Positions 24,421 to 32,574 of a DNA stretch of 64,000 bases are shown piece by piece. Position numbers and translations under genes: made by a program. Every line of letters begins with the position of its first letter. Position 1 is the stretch's first letter. The notes under the pieces are model-generated. The model saw nothing but the letters and a program-made list of their open reading frames with translations, was not told the origin of the DNA and did no database searches. The DNA comes from an uncultured Bacteroidales bacterium (lineage in GTDB: Bacteria > Bacteroidota > Bacteroidia > Bacteroidales > F082), in NCBI GenBank assembly GCA_937896895.1, contig CALBNV010000102.1:3712-67711 (forward strand). The letters run 5' to 3'.

Positions 24421-24536
24421 CATTTTTTTATGATTTATTCATTTTTTTCAAAAAAAAAAATAATAAAACATTGATTACCAATAATTTAACACAAATTCAC
24501 ATCATTTTCTTCATAAAACAGCAGAAAAATGTCGGC

Positions 24537-25778
24537 TTACTCGCTGTCGTTCATAAGAAACGGTTCCAAGAAATCAAACCATCCCATATAAGTCAGCAGG
24601 AACTCAGCTCCGGACATGAAATGATCTGGGAAAGTCAGGTCGGTCAACGTCGAATTTGGCCATGCATCTTTGGCTAAGACAGAACATTCGCATGGCACGA
24701 TGTCGTCATCCGGACAATGAAACAGTTTCACGGGAGTCTGCGGAGCCGTCTTAATCAGTGAATTCTTTTCCAAGGCGACGAAAAATCTTTGAATATCTTC
24801 ATTTCCGTTATATTCTGAAGAAGCCGCGTAAAAATCCGGATGGATGACTTTCGAGATCGTATCGCCGAGGATTTCGTGAAGATACGACACCTGCGTGTTA
24901 TCAAAAAGCTTGTCATACCCCCTGTCGAAAATCCTCCGGGCATACATGTTATGATAATTCAAATCCAGATGCTCGCCGTAATTCATGCCTCTGATAACAA
25001 ATGGAATATACCCGTTCCTTGAGAACGTCTGGTCGGGACTTGCTGTAAAGCGGTTGAAGAACCTAACCAAATCGTATGGCCCCGCACCAGCCCACACATC
25101 ATCTATCCTATCCTGCATCCCCCGCGACTCCATCTCAAGCAAAGTAGATATTGTGGCGGCACCGCCCTGAGAATAACCCATCAGCACTATTTTGTCGTCA
25201 TTACGTGCCAAATCAGTCTGTTCGAGATATTGCTCCGCAGCGGAAAACATATCCGCACAAGTCGTGCCTGTGAGAGATGAAACCAGATAGGGATGAAGGA
25301 GATTAGGCTGTTCCGTACTGCCATAACCCAGGTAATCAGCCATAACGACGACATCGCCATTGACAGCCGGAGCCGCTTCCATCGGAAACCCAATCGTTGA
25401 CGGCGCCACGTTGATGTCACAAGTGCCGTGCTGCACACTCACTATCTTGTCGTATTCCGTAAGTGAAGTCGGATAAGTAATAATGCCTGAAGCTGTTACG
25501 ACATCACCGTCAACGCCCGTCGTCGTGTATAAAATGCTCACGACCCTGACATCACGTACAAGTGTGGCAATTAAACCTTCAAACGCCGCAATAGGTTGAA
25601 TCTGAGAACAAATGGAATGCGCCACTTCGCGTTTTGTCATAACGACATCTTTCGTCACCGATACAAGTTGTCCTGTTTTTGTCTCTTCGGAATTATTGTT
25701 TAAAGAGTCGTCGTCTGACTTATTGCATGCCGCGCAAAACAGGAGCGCAAATGCGAAAATGAAAAATTTTCTCTTCAT
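24537..25778 (-). CDS. secreted lipase-like alpha/beta hydrolase lipoprotein
   Basis: 413 aa. The lipoprotein signal 'FIFAFALLFCAACNKSDDD' places it at the envelope. The nucleophile elbow is 'VLMGYSQGGAATIS' (G-x-S-x-G), the acid is in 'LFHCPDDDIVPC' and the histidine in 'FPDHFMSG'. The lid and oxyanion region 'VSVQHGTCDINVAPS' resembles secretory (LIP-type) lipases and related esterases. It probably hydrolyses acyl esters outside the cytoplasm. Promoter at 25804-25811. Confidence 0.8.
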   Translation of the reverse strand: MKRKFFIFAFALLFCAACNKSDDDSLNNNSEETKTGQLVSVTKDVVMTKREVAHSICSQIQPIAAFEGLIATLVRDVRVVSILYTTTGVDGDVVTASGIITYPTSLTEYDKIVSVQHGTCDINVAPSTIGFPMEAAPAVNGDVVVMADYLGYGSTEQPNLLHPYLVSSLTGTTCADMFSAAEQYLEQTDLARNDDKIVLMGYSQGGAATISTLLEMESRGMQDRIDDVWAGAGPYDLVRFFNRFTASPDQTFSRNGYIPFVIRGMNYGEHLDLNYHNMYARRIFDRGYDKLFDNTQVSYLHEILGDTISKVIHPDFYAASSEYNGNEDIQRFFVALEKNSLIKTAPQTPVKLFHCPDDDIVPCECSVLAKDAWPNSTLTDLTFPDHFMSGAEFLLTYMGWFDFLEPFLMNDSE

Positions 25779-25803
25779 CTGTTTTATAAATGAATTCAGG
25801 CGG

Positions 25804-25811
25804 CAAAGTTA
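25804..25811 (-). promoter_or_regulatory. -7 box of the lipase gene
   Basis: The minus strand reads TAACTTTG, 26 nt before ATG 25778. Confidence 0.55.
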
Positions 25812-25855
25812 CATCTTTTTTTGAAAAACAGAATCATCGTCGGGAAATGAAGTGG

Positions 25856-26371
25856 CTAAAAGCACTTCCGTTCCAGCATCTCCGCGAACGCGATCTTGAA
25901 CCACGCCGTGTAATTTTCGGGATGTTTTTCAATGTCGGACTTTATGTTTTCAACAGTGTCGTACTTGTACGAATCGACTTCTTCCTTATTAATCAAAGGT
26001 ATATTGTCTGAAGTCCCGACGAAGACATGGTCAAACTCGTGTTCGGTGAGGCCTTGCATCACGTCGGCTTTGTAGATGAAGCTGAAAATCTCCTTCAGTT
26101 CGCATTCCATGCCCATCTCCTCCATGAGGCGTCGTCTCGTCGCGGCTTCGAGACTCTCGCCGTCGCGCGGATGGCTGCAGCAGGTGTTCGTCCACAGCCC
26201 GGGCGTGTGGTATTTCGTCAAGGCGCGGCGCTGAAGCAGCATCTCCTTTTTCGAGTTGAAGATGAAAATCGAGAACGCGCGGTGCAACGTCGGGTTGACG
26301 TGAGCTTCCATCTTCTCCATCAGCCCGACCTGATTGTCTTGATTGTCAACGAGTACTACGTATTCCGGCAT
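25856..26371 (-). CDS. idi: isopentenyl-diphosphate delta-isomerase, type 1
   Basis: 171 aa. The Nudix-fold IPP isomerase is recognised by the active-site cysteine segment 'WTNTCCSHPRDGESLEAA', 'RRRLMEEMGMEC' and the metal-binding 'EHEFDHVFVG'. It interconverts IPP and DMAPP for isoprenoid synthesis in the cytoplasm. A short damaged copy of part of this gene lies at 22967-23018. ychF lies 49 bp upstream on the same strand, so they may be cotranscribed. Confidence 0.95.
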   Translation of the reverse strand: MPEYVVLVDNQDNQVGLMEKMEAHVNPTLHRAFSIFIFNSKKEMLLQRRALTKYHTPGLWTNTCCSHPRDGESLEAATRRRLMEEMGMECELKEIFSFIYKADVMQGLTEHEFDHVFVGTSDNIPLINKEEVDSYKYDTVENIKSDIEKHPENYTAWFKIAFAEMLERKCF

Positions 26372-26420
26372 GAAAAAGTAGAAAGTTTTTAAAGTTATAA
26401 AGTAATTTTTGGGGGCTCAA

Positions 26421-27488
26421 TTACACATTGAACCTGATATTGATTATGTCGCCGTCCTTCACGACGTAAGTCTTGCCTTCGACGCCGAACTTTCCGGCTT
26501 CCTTGACGGCCTGTTCGGAGCCGTAATGCAGGAAGTCTTCAGTGCTCATCACCTCGGCGCGGATGAAGCCGCGTTGCAGGTCGCTGTGGATCACGCCCGC
26601 CGCCATCGGGGCGGTGTCGCCGACGTGTATCGTCCAGGCGCGTGTCTCGTCGGGGCCGGTGGTGAAGAACGATTGCAGCTTCAGGGTGCTGTAAGCCAGA
26701 CGCACGAGACGGTTCACGCCGGGTTCGGTCAGACCGGCGTCCTCCATGAAGAGCTGACGGTCGTCCTCGTCGAGTTCGGCGATTTCCGACTCAAGCTTGC
26801 CCGCCAAAATCACCATATCTTCGCCGTGAAGCGCGGCCTTCACCGCCTCGGTGTATTTGTTCCCCGTCAGGGCCGAAGCGTCGTCAACGTTGCAGACGTA
26901 CATGATCGGCTTGACCGTGAGCAGCTGAATGTCCTGGATGTATTTCTTGTCTTCCTCGGAGACGTCGGCGGTGCGGGCGTTCTGCATGTTTTCGAGCACC
27001 TCCTTGTATATTGAGAGGACCTCGAAGGCGCGTTTGTTGTCCTTGTCGCCGTTTTTGAGCAGTTTCTCGACGCGCTGCAGCTTGCGTGTCACGAGGTCGA
27101 GGTCGCGCACCTGAAGCTCAAGGTCAACGAGTTCCATGTCGCGGACGGGGTCGATGCTTCCTTCGCTGTGCGGGACGTTCGGGTCGTCGAAGCAGCGCAG
27201 CACGTGGATGAGCGCATCGACGGTCTGGACTTCGGCGAGGAGTTTGTTGCCGACGCCCTGACCGCCTTTGCTAAGGCCGGGAAGGTCAACGATTTCGACC
27301 GTCGCCGGAATGACTTTCCTCGAATGAGAGATGTTGTCGATGAGTTTGAGGCGTTCGTCCTTAACCTCGCACATCCCGATATTCGACTTTGTAGCGAAGC
27401 CTATTTCAGCTTTAGTATTTGATATACAATTAAATATAGTTGTCTTTCCAGTATTTGAAAGACCGATGATTCCGCAATTGAGTGCCAT
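26421..27488 (-). CDS. ychF: YchF/Obg-family P-loop ATPase/GTPase
   Basis: 355 aa from ATG 27488 ('MALNCGIIGLSNTGKTTIFN'); the upstream ATG at 27530 lies beyond the -7 box and would not be transcribed. G1 is 'GLSNTGKTT', G3 is 'DLPGLSKGGQGVGNKLL', and the C-terminal TGS domain ends 'VEGKTYVVKDGDIINIRF'. It is a ribosome-associated nucleotidase conserved in nearly all bacteria. Expressed from 27504-27511. Confidence 0.96.
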   Translation of the reverse strand: MALNCGIIGLSNTGKTTIFNCISNTKAEIGFATKSNIGMCEVKDERLKLIDNISHSRKVIPATVEIVDLPGLSKGGQGVGNKLLAEVQTVDALIHVLRCFDDPNVPHSEGSIDPVRDMELVDLELQVRDLDLVTRKLQRVEKLLKNGDKDNKRAFEVLSIYKEVLENMQNARTADVSEEDKKYIQDIQLLTVKPIMYVCNVDDASALTGNKYTEAVKAALHGEDMVILAGKLESEIAELDEDDRQLFMEDAGLTEPGVNRLVRLAYSTLKLQSFFTTGPDETRAWTIHVGDTAPMAAGVIHSDLQRGFIRAEVMSTEDFLHYGSEQAVKEAGKFGVEGKTYVVKDGDIINIRFNV

Positions 27489-27503
27489 CTTTTTAAATTT
27501 TTG

Positions 27504-27511
27504 CAAAAATA
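27504..27511 (-). promoter_or_regulatory. ychF promoter -7 box
   Basis: The minus strand reads TATTTTTG, 16 nt upstream of ATG 27488. Confidence 0.6.
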
Positions 27512-27594
27512 CAAAAAAGACTTCAGCCATCGGTCACCTGCCATCAGTTTTTTATCAAAAAATAGAAATGCGTCAAACATGTCAAATTTAGTCA

Positions 27595-27602
27595 TATTTT
27601 TG
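27595..27602 (+). promoter_or_regulatory. -7 box of the EamA transporter
   Basis: TATTTTTG lies 26 nt before ATG 27628. Confidence 0.6.
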
Positions 27603-27627
27603 CGCGAAATTTTTCAAAGGAAAAAGA

Positions 27628-28608
27628 ATGTTTGTCGGAGAATTGATTTCGTTAGGCGTCGCCCTTTCGTGGACCGCCACTGCACTTTTCGCCGAGGTCG
27701 GCTCGAAGCGGATGGGGTCGTTGCCATTCAACACGATACGAATGACGATGTCGCTCGCGTTTCTCGTCATCACCCTTTGGCTGGTGATGGGAGTCCCCTA
27801 CCCTCGTCACGCCGACGGCGGCACATGGACGTGGCTGCTGCTTTCGGGCGTGGTCGGCTACGTCATCGGCGACTACTGCCTGATGCAGGGTTACATACAC
27901 ATCGGGTCGCGTTTCGGGCAGCTTTTCATGACATTGTCGGCACCCACGGCGGCCATCACCGGACGCGTCTTTCTCGGCGAACAAATGCGCCCTGCGGCCA
28001 TCATCGGGATGATTGTCACATTAAGCGGCATCGCGCTTTCCATCTTGTCAAAAAGCGATGACTCACAGCAACATGGCATCCGTTTCAAACTTCCGGCGAG
28101 AGGCATTTTCTACGCTGCGATGGCTGGCATCTGCCAGGGTTTCGGGTTGGTGATGAGCAAGGTCGGCCTCACCCATTACGACGCGGCACTTGCTGCCGCC
28201 GGCATCGCGCAGGACGCGGTGTTTGAAGGCGCGTTGTTACAGCTGCCCGTCAGCGTCAGCATGTCGTTTGCCGCCACCACCATCCGTGCCTACATCGGGC
28301 TCATCGGTTTCTTCTTAACTCTGATGATCTTCAACAGAGACGGCTTGGGGAAGCTCCGTCACGCCGTCAGCGACCGCAAGGCGATGTGGTGCGTTCTCGC
28401 CTCCACCATCTTCGGCCCGTTCATCGGTGTCAGCGCGTCGCTGCTCGCCACGCAGTTCACATCCGCCGGCATCGCGCAGACGCTCTTCGCACTCACGCCG
28501 ATACTCATCATCGCGCCGGCGGCGGTGCTTTTCCACCAGAAGGTGACAGCGCGTGAGGTGGTCGGGGCCGTGGTCAGCGTGGCGGGAGTCTGCTTGTTTT
28601 TTGTGTGA
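27628..28608 (+). CDS. EamA-family (DMT superfamily) transporter
   Basis: 326 aa with ten predicted transmembrane helices arranged as two EamA repeats: 'LISLGVALSWTATALFAEVG' in the first, 'AARGIFYAAMAGICQGFGLV'-like in the second. The conserved ends of each repeat are visible ('LFMTLSAPTAAITGRVFLGE' and 'FALTPILIIAPAAVLFHQKV'). These inner-membrane carriers export or import small metabolites; the substrate cannot be told. It is divergent from ychF. Confidence 0.85.
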   Translation: MFVGELISLGVALSWTATALFAEVGSKRMGSLPFNTIRMTMSLAFLVITLWLVMGVPYPRHADGGTWTWLLLSGVVGYVIGDYCLMQGYIHIGSRFGQLFMTLSAPTAAITGRVFLGEQMRPAAIIGMIVTLSGIALSILSKSDDSQQHGIRFKLPARGIFYAAMAGICQGFGLVMSKVGLTHYDAALAAAGIAQDAVFEGALLQLPVSVSMSFAATTIRAYIGLIGFFLTLMIFNRDGLGKLRHAVSDRKAMWCVLASTIFGPFIGVSASLLATQFTSAGIAQTLFALTPILIIAPAAVLFHQKVTAREVVGAVVSVAGVCLFFV

Positions 28609-28662
28609 CAAGTGCCGTGGATTGTGGTGTAAACACGTAACAAGTAAATTACAGCACAATGT

Positions 28663-29841
28663 TTAGATGGTATAAACGACCGATTCTGGAAACAACAATG
28701 GCATGCCTTTCTTCTTGATTTTGAATGAATAAGTGTCGCCGTTACCACTTGGACGACACAAAAGCATGTCAACTGTAATTACGTTTTGCTCAATTAAAAT
28801 ATCGAATTGGCCGACATTTGGATTTTTAGTGTGTTCGATTTCCTTATAACGAAAATATTCTTTGTCATCGTCTGTCACATTTTCAACCTCAATCCAAAAT
28901 GTTTCGTGATGTTTGGTGAGAAGTCGGTCATGAAGCTGAACAAGATGCCATACTGCAACATCTTCAACAGTCTTTGACATTGCCTGTAATTCGAGTAATG
29001 ATTTTAGATAATTGACGTTTAGAAATAGGTTCTGGCTATTCGGCGGGGTACATTGAACAGTGTTCTGGTACGTTTTCCTCCCATTTTCAGCGAGATAGCC
29101 GTATTTGTCAACAATTTCACGTCCCGATTTCAGCGTGCTGCTTTTCCAATCGGGAGTTTGCGTAAAAAGAACATTTTTTGCACTATTTCTTTTAAATCTA
29201 TGACTTTTCAATTCAATGCCCTTATAATCTGGAGTTTTGTCGCTGTTCATTTTTATGCCAAGAAAAGATTCTATTGTCCTGCCAATTCCAGTGTCAGCAG
29301 CGACTTCAGACATGAACCATCTATCTTTTACACTTCTGAATTTTGCGAGCAACTCCTCCGATACAGAATTGCCTTTATCATAAATTGTTTTTATAACATC
29401 CTGTAAAGGAGTGATAATCTTAGAATTATAACATTTTTCTATGTCAATTTTGGTAATGTTTATGCTAAAGAGTTTTTTGTCGAACCAAAACAAAGCGTGA
29501 ATGTCTTCACTTTTCGTATATGAACCAAGACCGTAAATCCACATTCTCGGATCGCCTTTTTTGGTATTTGGGCGATAGAATGATGCTTTTGTGGAAAACT
29601 GCGAAGAATCTGTAAGGATAACTGCATCCTTATAGACTTTGTTTTCTGTGCCTTGATGTTGTTTTTCGTAGTTATGTATTTTGTTTTCGACAAAAAAAGC
29701 ACGCATTGGAGCTGTTGAGTCAAGGATGCTTTTGGCGAGGCCTGTCGCTGTAATTTCCACTTGTGTGAAGTTAACATTGTGGTTTACAAGGAATTTCAAG
29801 TTTCTTTGTTCAAACGAATTGAATGGACGCATGTTCACCAT
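28663..29841 (-). CDS. MvaI/BcnI-family restriction endonuclease
   Basis: 392 aa. The C-terminal half has the family pattern 'AADTGIGRTIESFLGI', 'PDYKGIELKSHR' (the D...ExK catalytic core of the PD-(D/E)xK fold), then 'LFTQTPDW' and 'QFDILIEQNVITVDMLLCRP'. Enzymes of this family cut sites of the CCNGG type (MvaI CCWGG, BcnI CCSGG) as monomers; the site here is unproven. It starts 12 bp after the methyltransferase stop on the same strand, forming a standard type II pair. Confidence 0.85.
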   Translation of the reverse strand: MVNMRPFNSFEQRNLKFLVNHNVNFTQVEITATGLAKSILDSTAPMRAFFVENKIHNYEKQHQGTENKVYKDAVILTDSSQFSTKASFYRPNTKKGDPRMWIYGLGSYTKSEDIHALFWFDKKLFSINITKIDIEKCYNSKIITPLQDVIKTIYDKGNSVSEELLAKFRSVKDRWFMSEVAADTGIGRTIESFLGIKMNSDKTPDYKGIELKSHRFKRNSAKNVLFTQTPDWKSSTLKSGREIVDKYGYLAENGRKTYQNTVQCTPPNSQNLFLNVNYLKSLLELQAMSKTVEDVAVWHLVQLHDRLLTKHHETFWIEVENVTDDDKEYFRYKEIEHTKNPNVGQFDILIEQNVITVDMLLCRPSGNGDTYSFKIKKKGMPLLFPESVVYTI

Positions 29842-29853
29842 GACAACATCTCC

Positions 29854-31728
29854 TTACTTTATGTATTTTAACAACGTATTTGCGATTGCACGTGCCATCA
29901 ATGGCGGGACCGCATTGCCGACAAGAGTATATTGCGGAATTTCTTTCTGACGGTTGTTTCCTCCAGTTTGTCTTTTGCCTTGAAAAACGAAAGAATCATC
30001 AAAACTCTGAAGTCGCGCCATCTCGCGCACTGTCATTGGACGACATGCCGAATAGTGAATGAAATCATCTGGCATTGTGCAAACTGTCGGGCTTTGTCCA
30101 AGAGGATTAAGAACAACATAATTGCGTTTTTGTGACTCCAACCCATTTGTTTTGAGTTCAAACTTTGATTTGTCGTAATCTCCATGCTTTGCAATAATTT
30201 TAAGACGCTGGCGAACGGTCTCATTCTGCTGGCTTGTCTGGTGATTGAACAATTTCATCTGAATATATTTATGTGGTTGTTCGAGTTCTCCAAGATTCGC
30301 CACATAAAATGGTTCAGCATCAAAATCAAACCTGTGTCCGAGCCGTCCGACACGTGACCATTCTGAAAACAAAAGTCCGTTGTCATCAAGTCCGCCTTGC
30401 ACCGTCCTGCGTTTCTTTTCGTTTTCGTATGCTGGAATCACATTCGCATTTCTATATTCCGTGACGGTCTCACCATTACCAACCATATCCAAATCCCACA
30501 ATGCTTCATAAACTTTCACTTTCTCCGACTCTGACACTGTAGGCGGAATATCCGTGATCATTTCCTGATCATTGCGGCAACCGATAAAAACAACACGCTC
30601 ACGAGTTTGCGGGACGCCAAAATTAGAAGAAAGAAGCACGATGGGTTCATTTATGTTGTAAAGTCGGACTTCCTTCAATATGCATTCTAATCTATCGATA
30701 AGTTTACTATTTCCAGCAAATATTTCCTTTATGAAATCAATGCATTCATCAAATGAAAATGTGAGTATTTCCAGAGATTTCTTCATGACTTCAGACTCCT
30801 CAAAACAACCTCGCATGTTTGCGACAATGTCAATTGCATCTATAGTTTTCTCCAATATCTGCTCATCTGAAATGGTCTCAATCAAAGAATTATAACCATC
30901 TACAAATGTGTCATTGTCAATGTGTGCAACTGTCTTTAACTGTATGACTTGTTTTCGTATCTCGTCACGTTGCTTTTTCATCTGTAGCAGGAGCAATCCG
31001 TGCCGAATAGTGTTGACCGATTCGTCACTCTTGCTCACGCCATATTCCAAATTCCTTGTCAGATTTCTAAATTGTTGGTCTAAATTGTCAAAAAAAAGTT
31101 CATTTATTTTCGTCAAATCCGACTCCGACGATTCCATACTCAAACGCAAGAGCAAACATGAATAAAGAGATTCATCAATTTTATTTTTTACATTTTCCTC
31201 CAAAAAAACGTAAAGCAAACTCAACTTCATGTCATCAACCATAGAACGGATCTCCCTTAAAATTCTTTCTTTAATCCGTCCTTCGTCTTTGGTGAGAATA
31301 CCTTTAACATTCTCCATCACAAAATATTTCGGACGCAATATTTTGATTACCTTAAGATAGTGATAAAACAAATCGTCACGTTTGTCAAGTTTTTTCCTTC
31401 TGCCTGCAAGACTGAACGATTGACAACAAGGGCCACCAGTAACGACATCAATTCTTTGATTGCCAAGTTCTTTAAGCAGATTAGAAAGGAATGTGTCATC
31501 CATAATATCTTGGCAAATAAACTTTGTGTCAAGGCCAAGCATCTTGTTGTATCTAACCTTGTGAGTTAATTCACAGTTCTCATTAATATCGCTCGCCAAA
31601 CGAAAATCGAAATATTTATCATCTGTATATGCCTGCAAGAATCCCTCGCTGAAACCGCCTGCTCCTGCAAACAAGTCAAGATATGTTACACCATTACGAG
31701 TTGATATAAATTCTTTTTTCTGTGACAT
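29854..31728 (-). CDS. C5-cytosine DNA methyltransferase with a large internal insertion
   Basis: 624 aa. Motifs of m5C enzymes in order: I 'YLDLFAGAGGFSEGFL', IV 'VTGGPCCQSFSLAG' (the catalytic Cys is kept, but the usual second Pro is Cys), VI 'YFVMENVKGIL', VIII 'PQTRERVVFIG', X 'YTLVGNAVPPLMARAIA'. About 190 residues lie between VI and VIII, largely helical and charged, much longer than in typical enzymes of 350-450 aa. It protects the host from the endonuclease downstream. Promoter at 31760-31767. Confidence 0.93.
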   Translation of the reverse strand: MSQKKEFISTRNGVTYLDLFAGAGGFSEGFLQAYTDDKYFDFRLASDINENCELTHKVRYNKMLGLDTKFICQDIMDDTFLSNLLKELGNQRIDVVTGGPCCQSFSLAGRRKKLDKRDDLFYHYLKVIKILRPKYFVMENVKGILTKDEGRIKERILREIRSMVDDMKLSLLYVFLEENVKNKIDESLYSCLLLRLSMESSESDLTKINELFFDNLDQQFRNLTRNLEYGVSKSDESVNTIRHGLLLLQMKKQRDEIRKQVIQLKTVAHIDNDTFVDGYNSLIETISDEQILEKTIDAIDIVANMRGCFEESEVMKKSLEILTFSFDECIDFIKEIFAGNSKLIDRLECILKEVRLYNINEPIVLLSSNFGVPQTRERVVFIGCRNDQEMITDIPPTVSESEKVKVYEALWDLDMVGNGETVTEYRNANVIPAYENEKKRRTVQGGLDDNGLLFSEWSRVGRLGHRFDFDAEPFYVANLGELEQPHKYIQMKLFNHQTSQQNETVRQRLKIIAKHGDYDKSKFELKTNGLESQKRNYVVLNPLGQSPTVCTMPDDFIHYSACRPMTVREMARLQSFDDSFVFQGKRQTGGNNRQKEIPQYTLVGNAVPPLMARAIANTLLKYIK

Positions 31729-31759
31729 ACGTCGTTTTTATAATCCTAAAAATCCGCCC

Positions 31760-31767
31760 CAAAATTA
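31760..31767 (-). promoter_or_regulatory. promoter -7 box of the restriction-modification pair
   Basis: The minus strand reads TAATTTTG, 32 nt upstream of the methyltransferase ATG. Confidence 0.55.
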
Positions 31768-31844
31768 CAAAGAAAATTTGAAATGAGCTGCATCTGAAAA
31801 ATAAAGAATTTTATTTTTTGCCTCCCTACAAATTTGCAAGCATT

Positions 31845-32309
31845 TTATAATAGACCGTCACACTTGTGCAGAAACCCCTCACATCCTTCAACTATGTCGT
31901 TGTAAGTCTTCTCAAAATCGCCGGTGTACCAAGGGTCGGCGACATCGCGGCGCTTGCCGGCATGCGACATCATCAGCGAAATCTTGCCATCGGTGTCCTC
32001 GCCGAGGAGCCTCCTCAAATTCCGCAGGTTGTTTTCATCCATCGCAATGATGAAATCATAGTATTCATAGTCGCGGCGCGTAATCTGTCGGGCCATGCGA
32101 CTGTCGTATTTCACACCTTTCTGTGACAGAATCCGTTGCGCCGGAGGATAGATGTCGTTGCCGATCTCCTCGGTTGAAGTAGCCGCCGACGCAATCTCAA
32201 ACTCGTCAGCCACGCCGGCCTTCTCCACCATGTCCTTCAAAATATATTCCGCCATCGGACTGCGACAGATGTTCCCGTGGCAGACGAAAAGCACTTTATG
32301 TTTTCTCAT
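31845..32309 (-). CDS. low-molecular-weight protein-tyrosine phosphatase
   Basis: 154 aa. The P-loop is 'VCHGNICRSPMAEYIL' (C-x5-R-S) at the N-terminus, and the general acid is in 'VADPWYTGDFEKTYNDI'. It removes phosphate from protein tyrosines; related enzymes control exopolysaccharide export, but no wzc-like kinase is in the window. Expressed from its own -7 box at 32324-32331. Confidence 0.93.
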   Translation of the reverse strand: MRKHKVLFVCHGNICRSPMAEYILKDMVEKAGVADEFEIASAATSTEEIGNDIYPPAQRILSQKGVKYDSRMARQITRRDYEYYDFIIAMDENNLRNLRRLLGEDTDGKISLMMSHAGKRRDVADPWYTGDFEKTYNDIVEGCEGFLHKCDGLL

Positions 32310-32323
32310 TTTAAATTTTTCGG

Positions 32324-32331
32324 CAAAATTA
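32324..32331 (-). promoter_or_regulatory. -7 box of the phosphatase gene
   Basis: The minus strand reads TAATTTTG, 15 nt before ATG 32309. Confidence 0.55.
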
Positions 32332-32431
32332 CAAAAAAGTCGCGAAAATGAATTTGTTTTCCCACAAGTCGCGAAAATGCATCCATGAATATTTTTTTCA
32401 AGAAAAAGTTATTGTATATCAAAACTTTTTG

Positions 32432-32439
32432 TATTTTTG
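32432..32439 (+). promoter_or_regulatory. rpsA promoter -7 box and leader
   Basis: TATTTTTG with a TTG at 32412-32414 as -33 element. The leader of about 130 nt contains a perfect AT-rich stem (ATTGATTTT/AAAATCAAT, about 32466-32490), which may be a site of autoregulation by S1. Part of this stem (32470-32490) recurs exactly at 15319-15339. Confidence 0.55.
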
Positions 32440-32574
32440 CACCTCATTCAAATCTTATCCCAAAATTGATTTTTCAAATTGAAAATCAATGATTTGAATT
32501 AAAAGATTAAAGTTAAACAATCCTCGGTATTTTGATTTGGGAGGAATATCGGGTACAATTTTACAAAAAATAAA

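Noticed and set aside
15319..32490. 21-nt exact repeat shared by 15319-15339 and 32470-32490
   Set aside because: AT-rich and palindromic at its core, one copy overlapping the rubrerythrin stop codon; chance or a trivial hairpin cannot be excluded, so it is not listed as a finding of its own.
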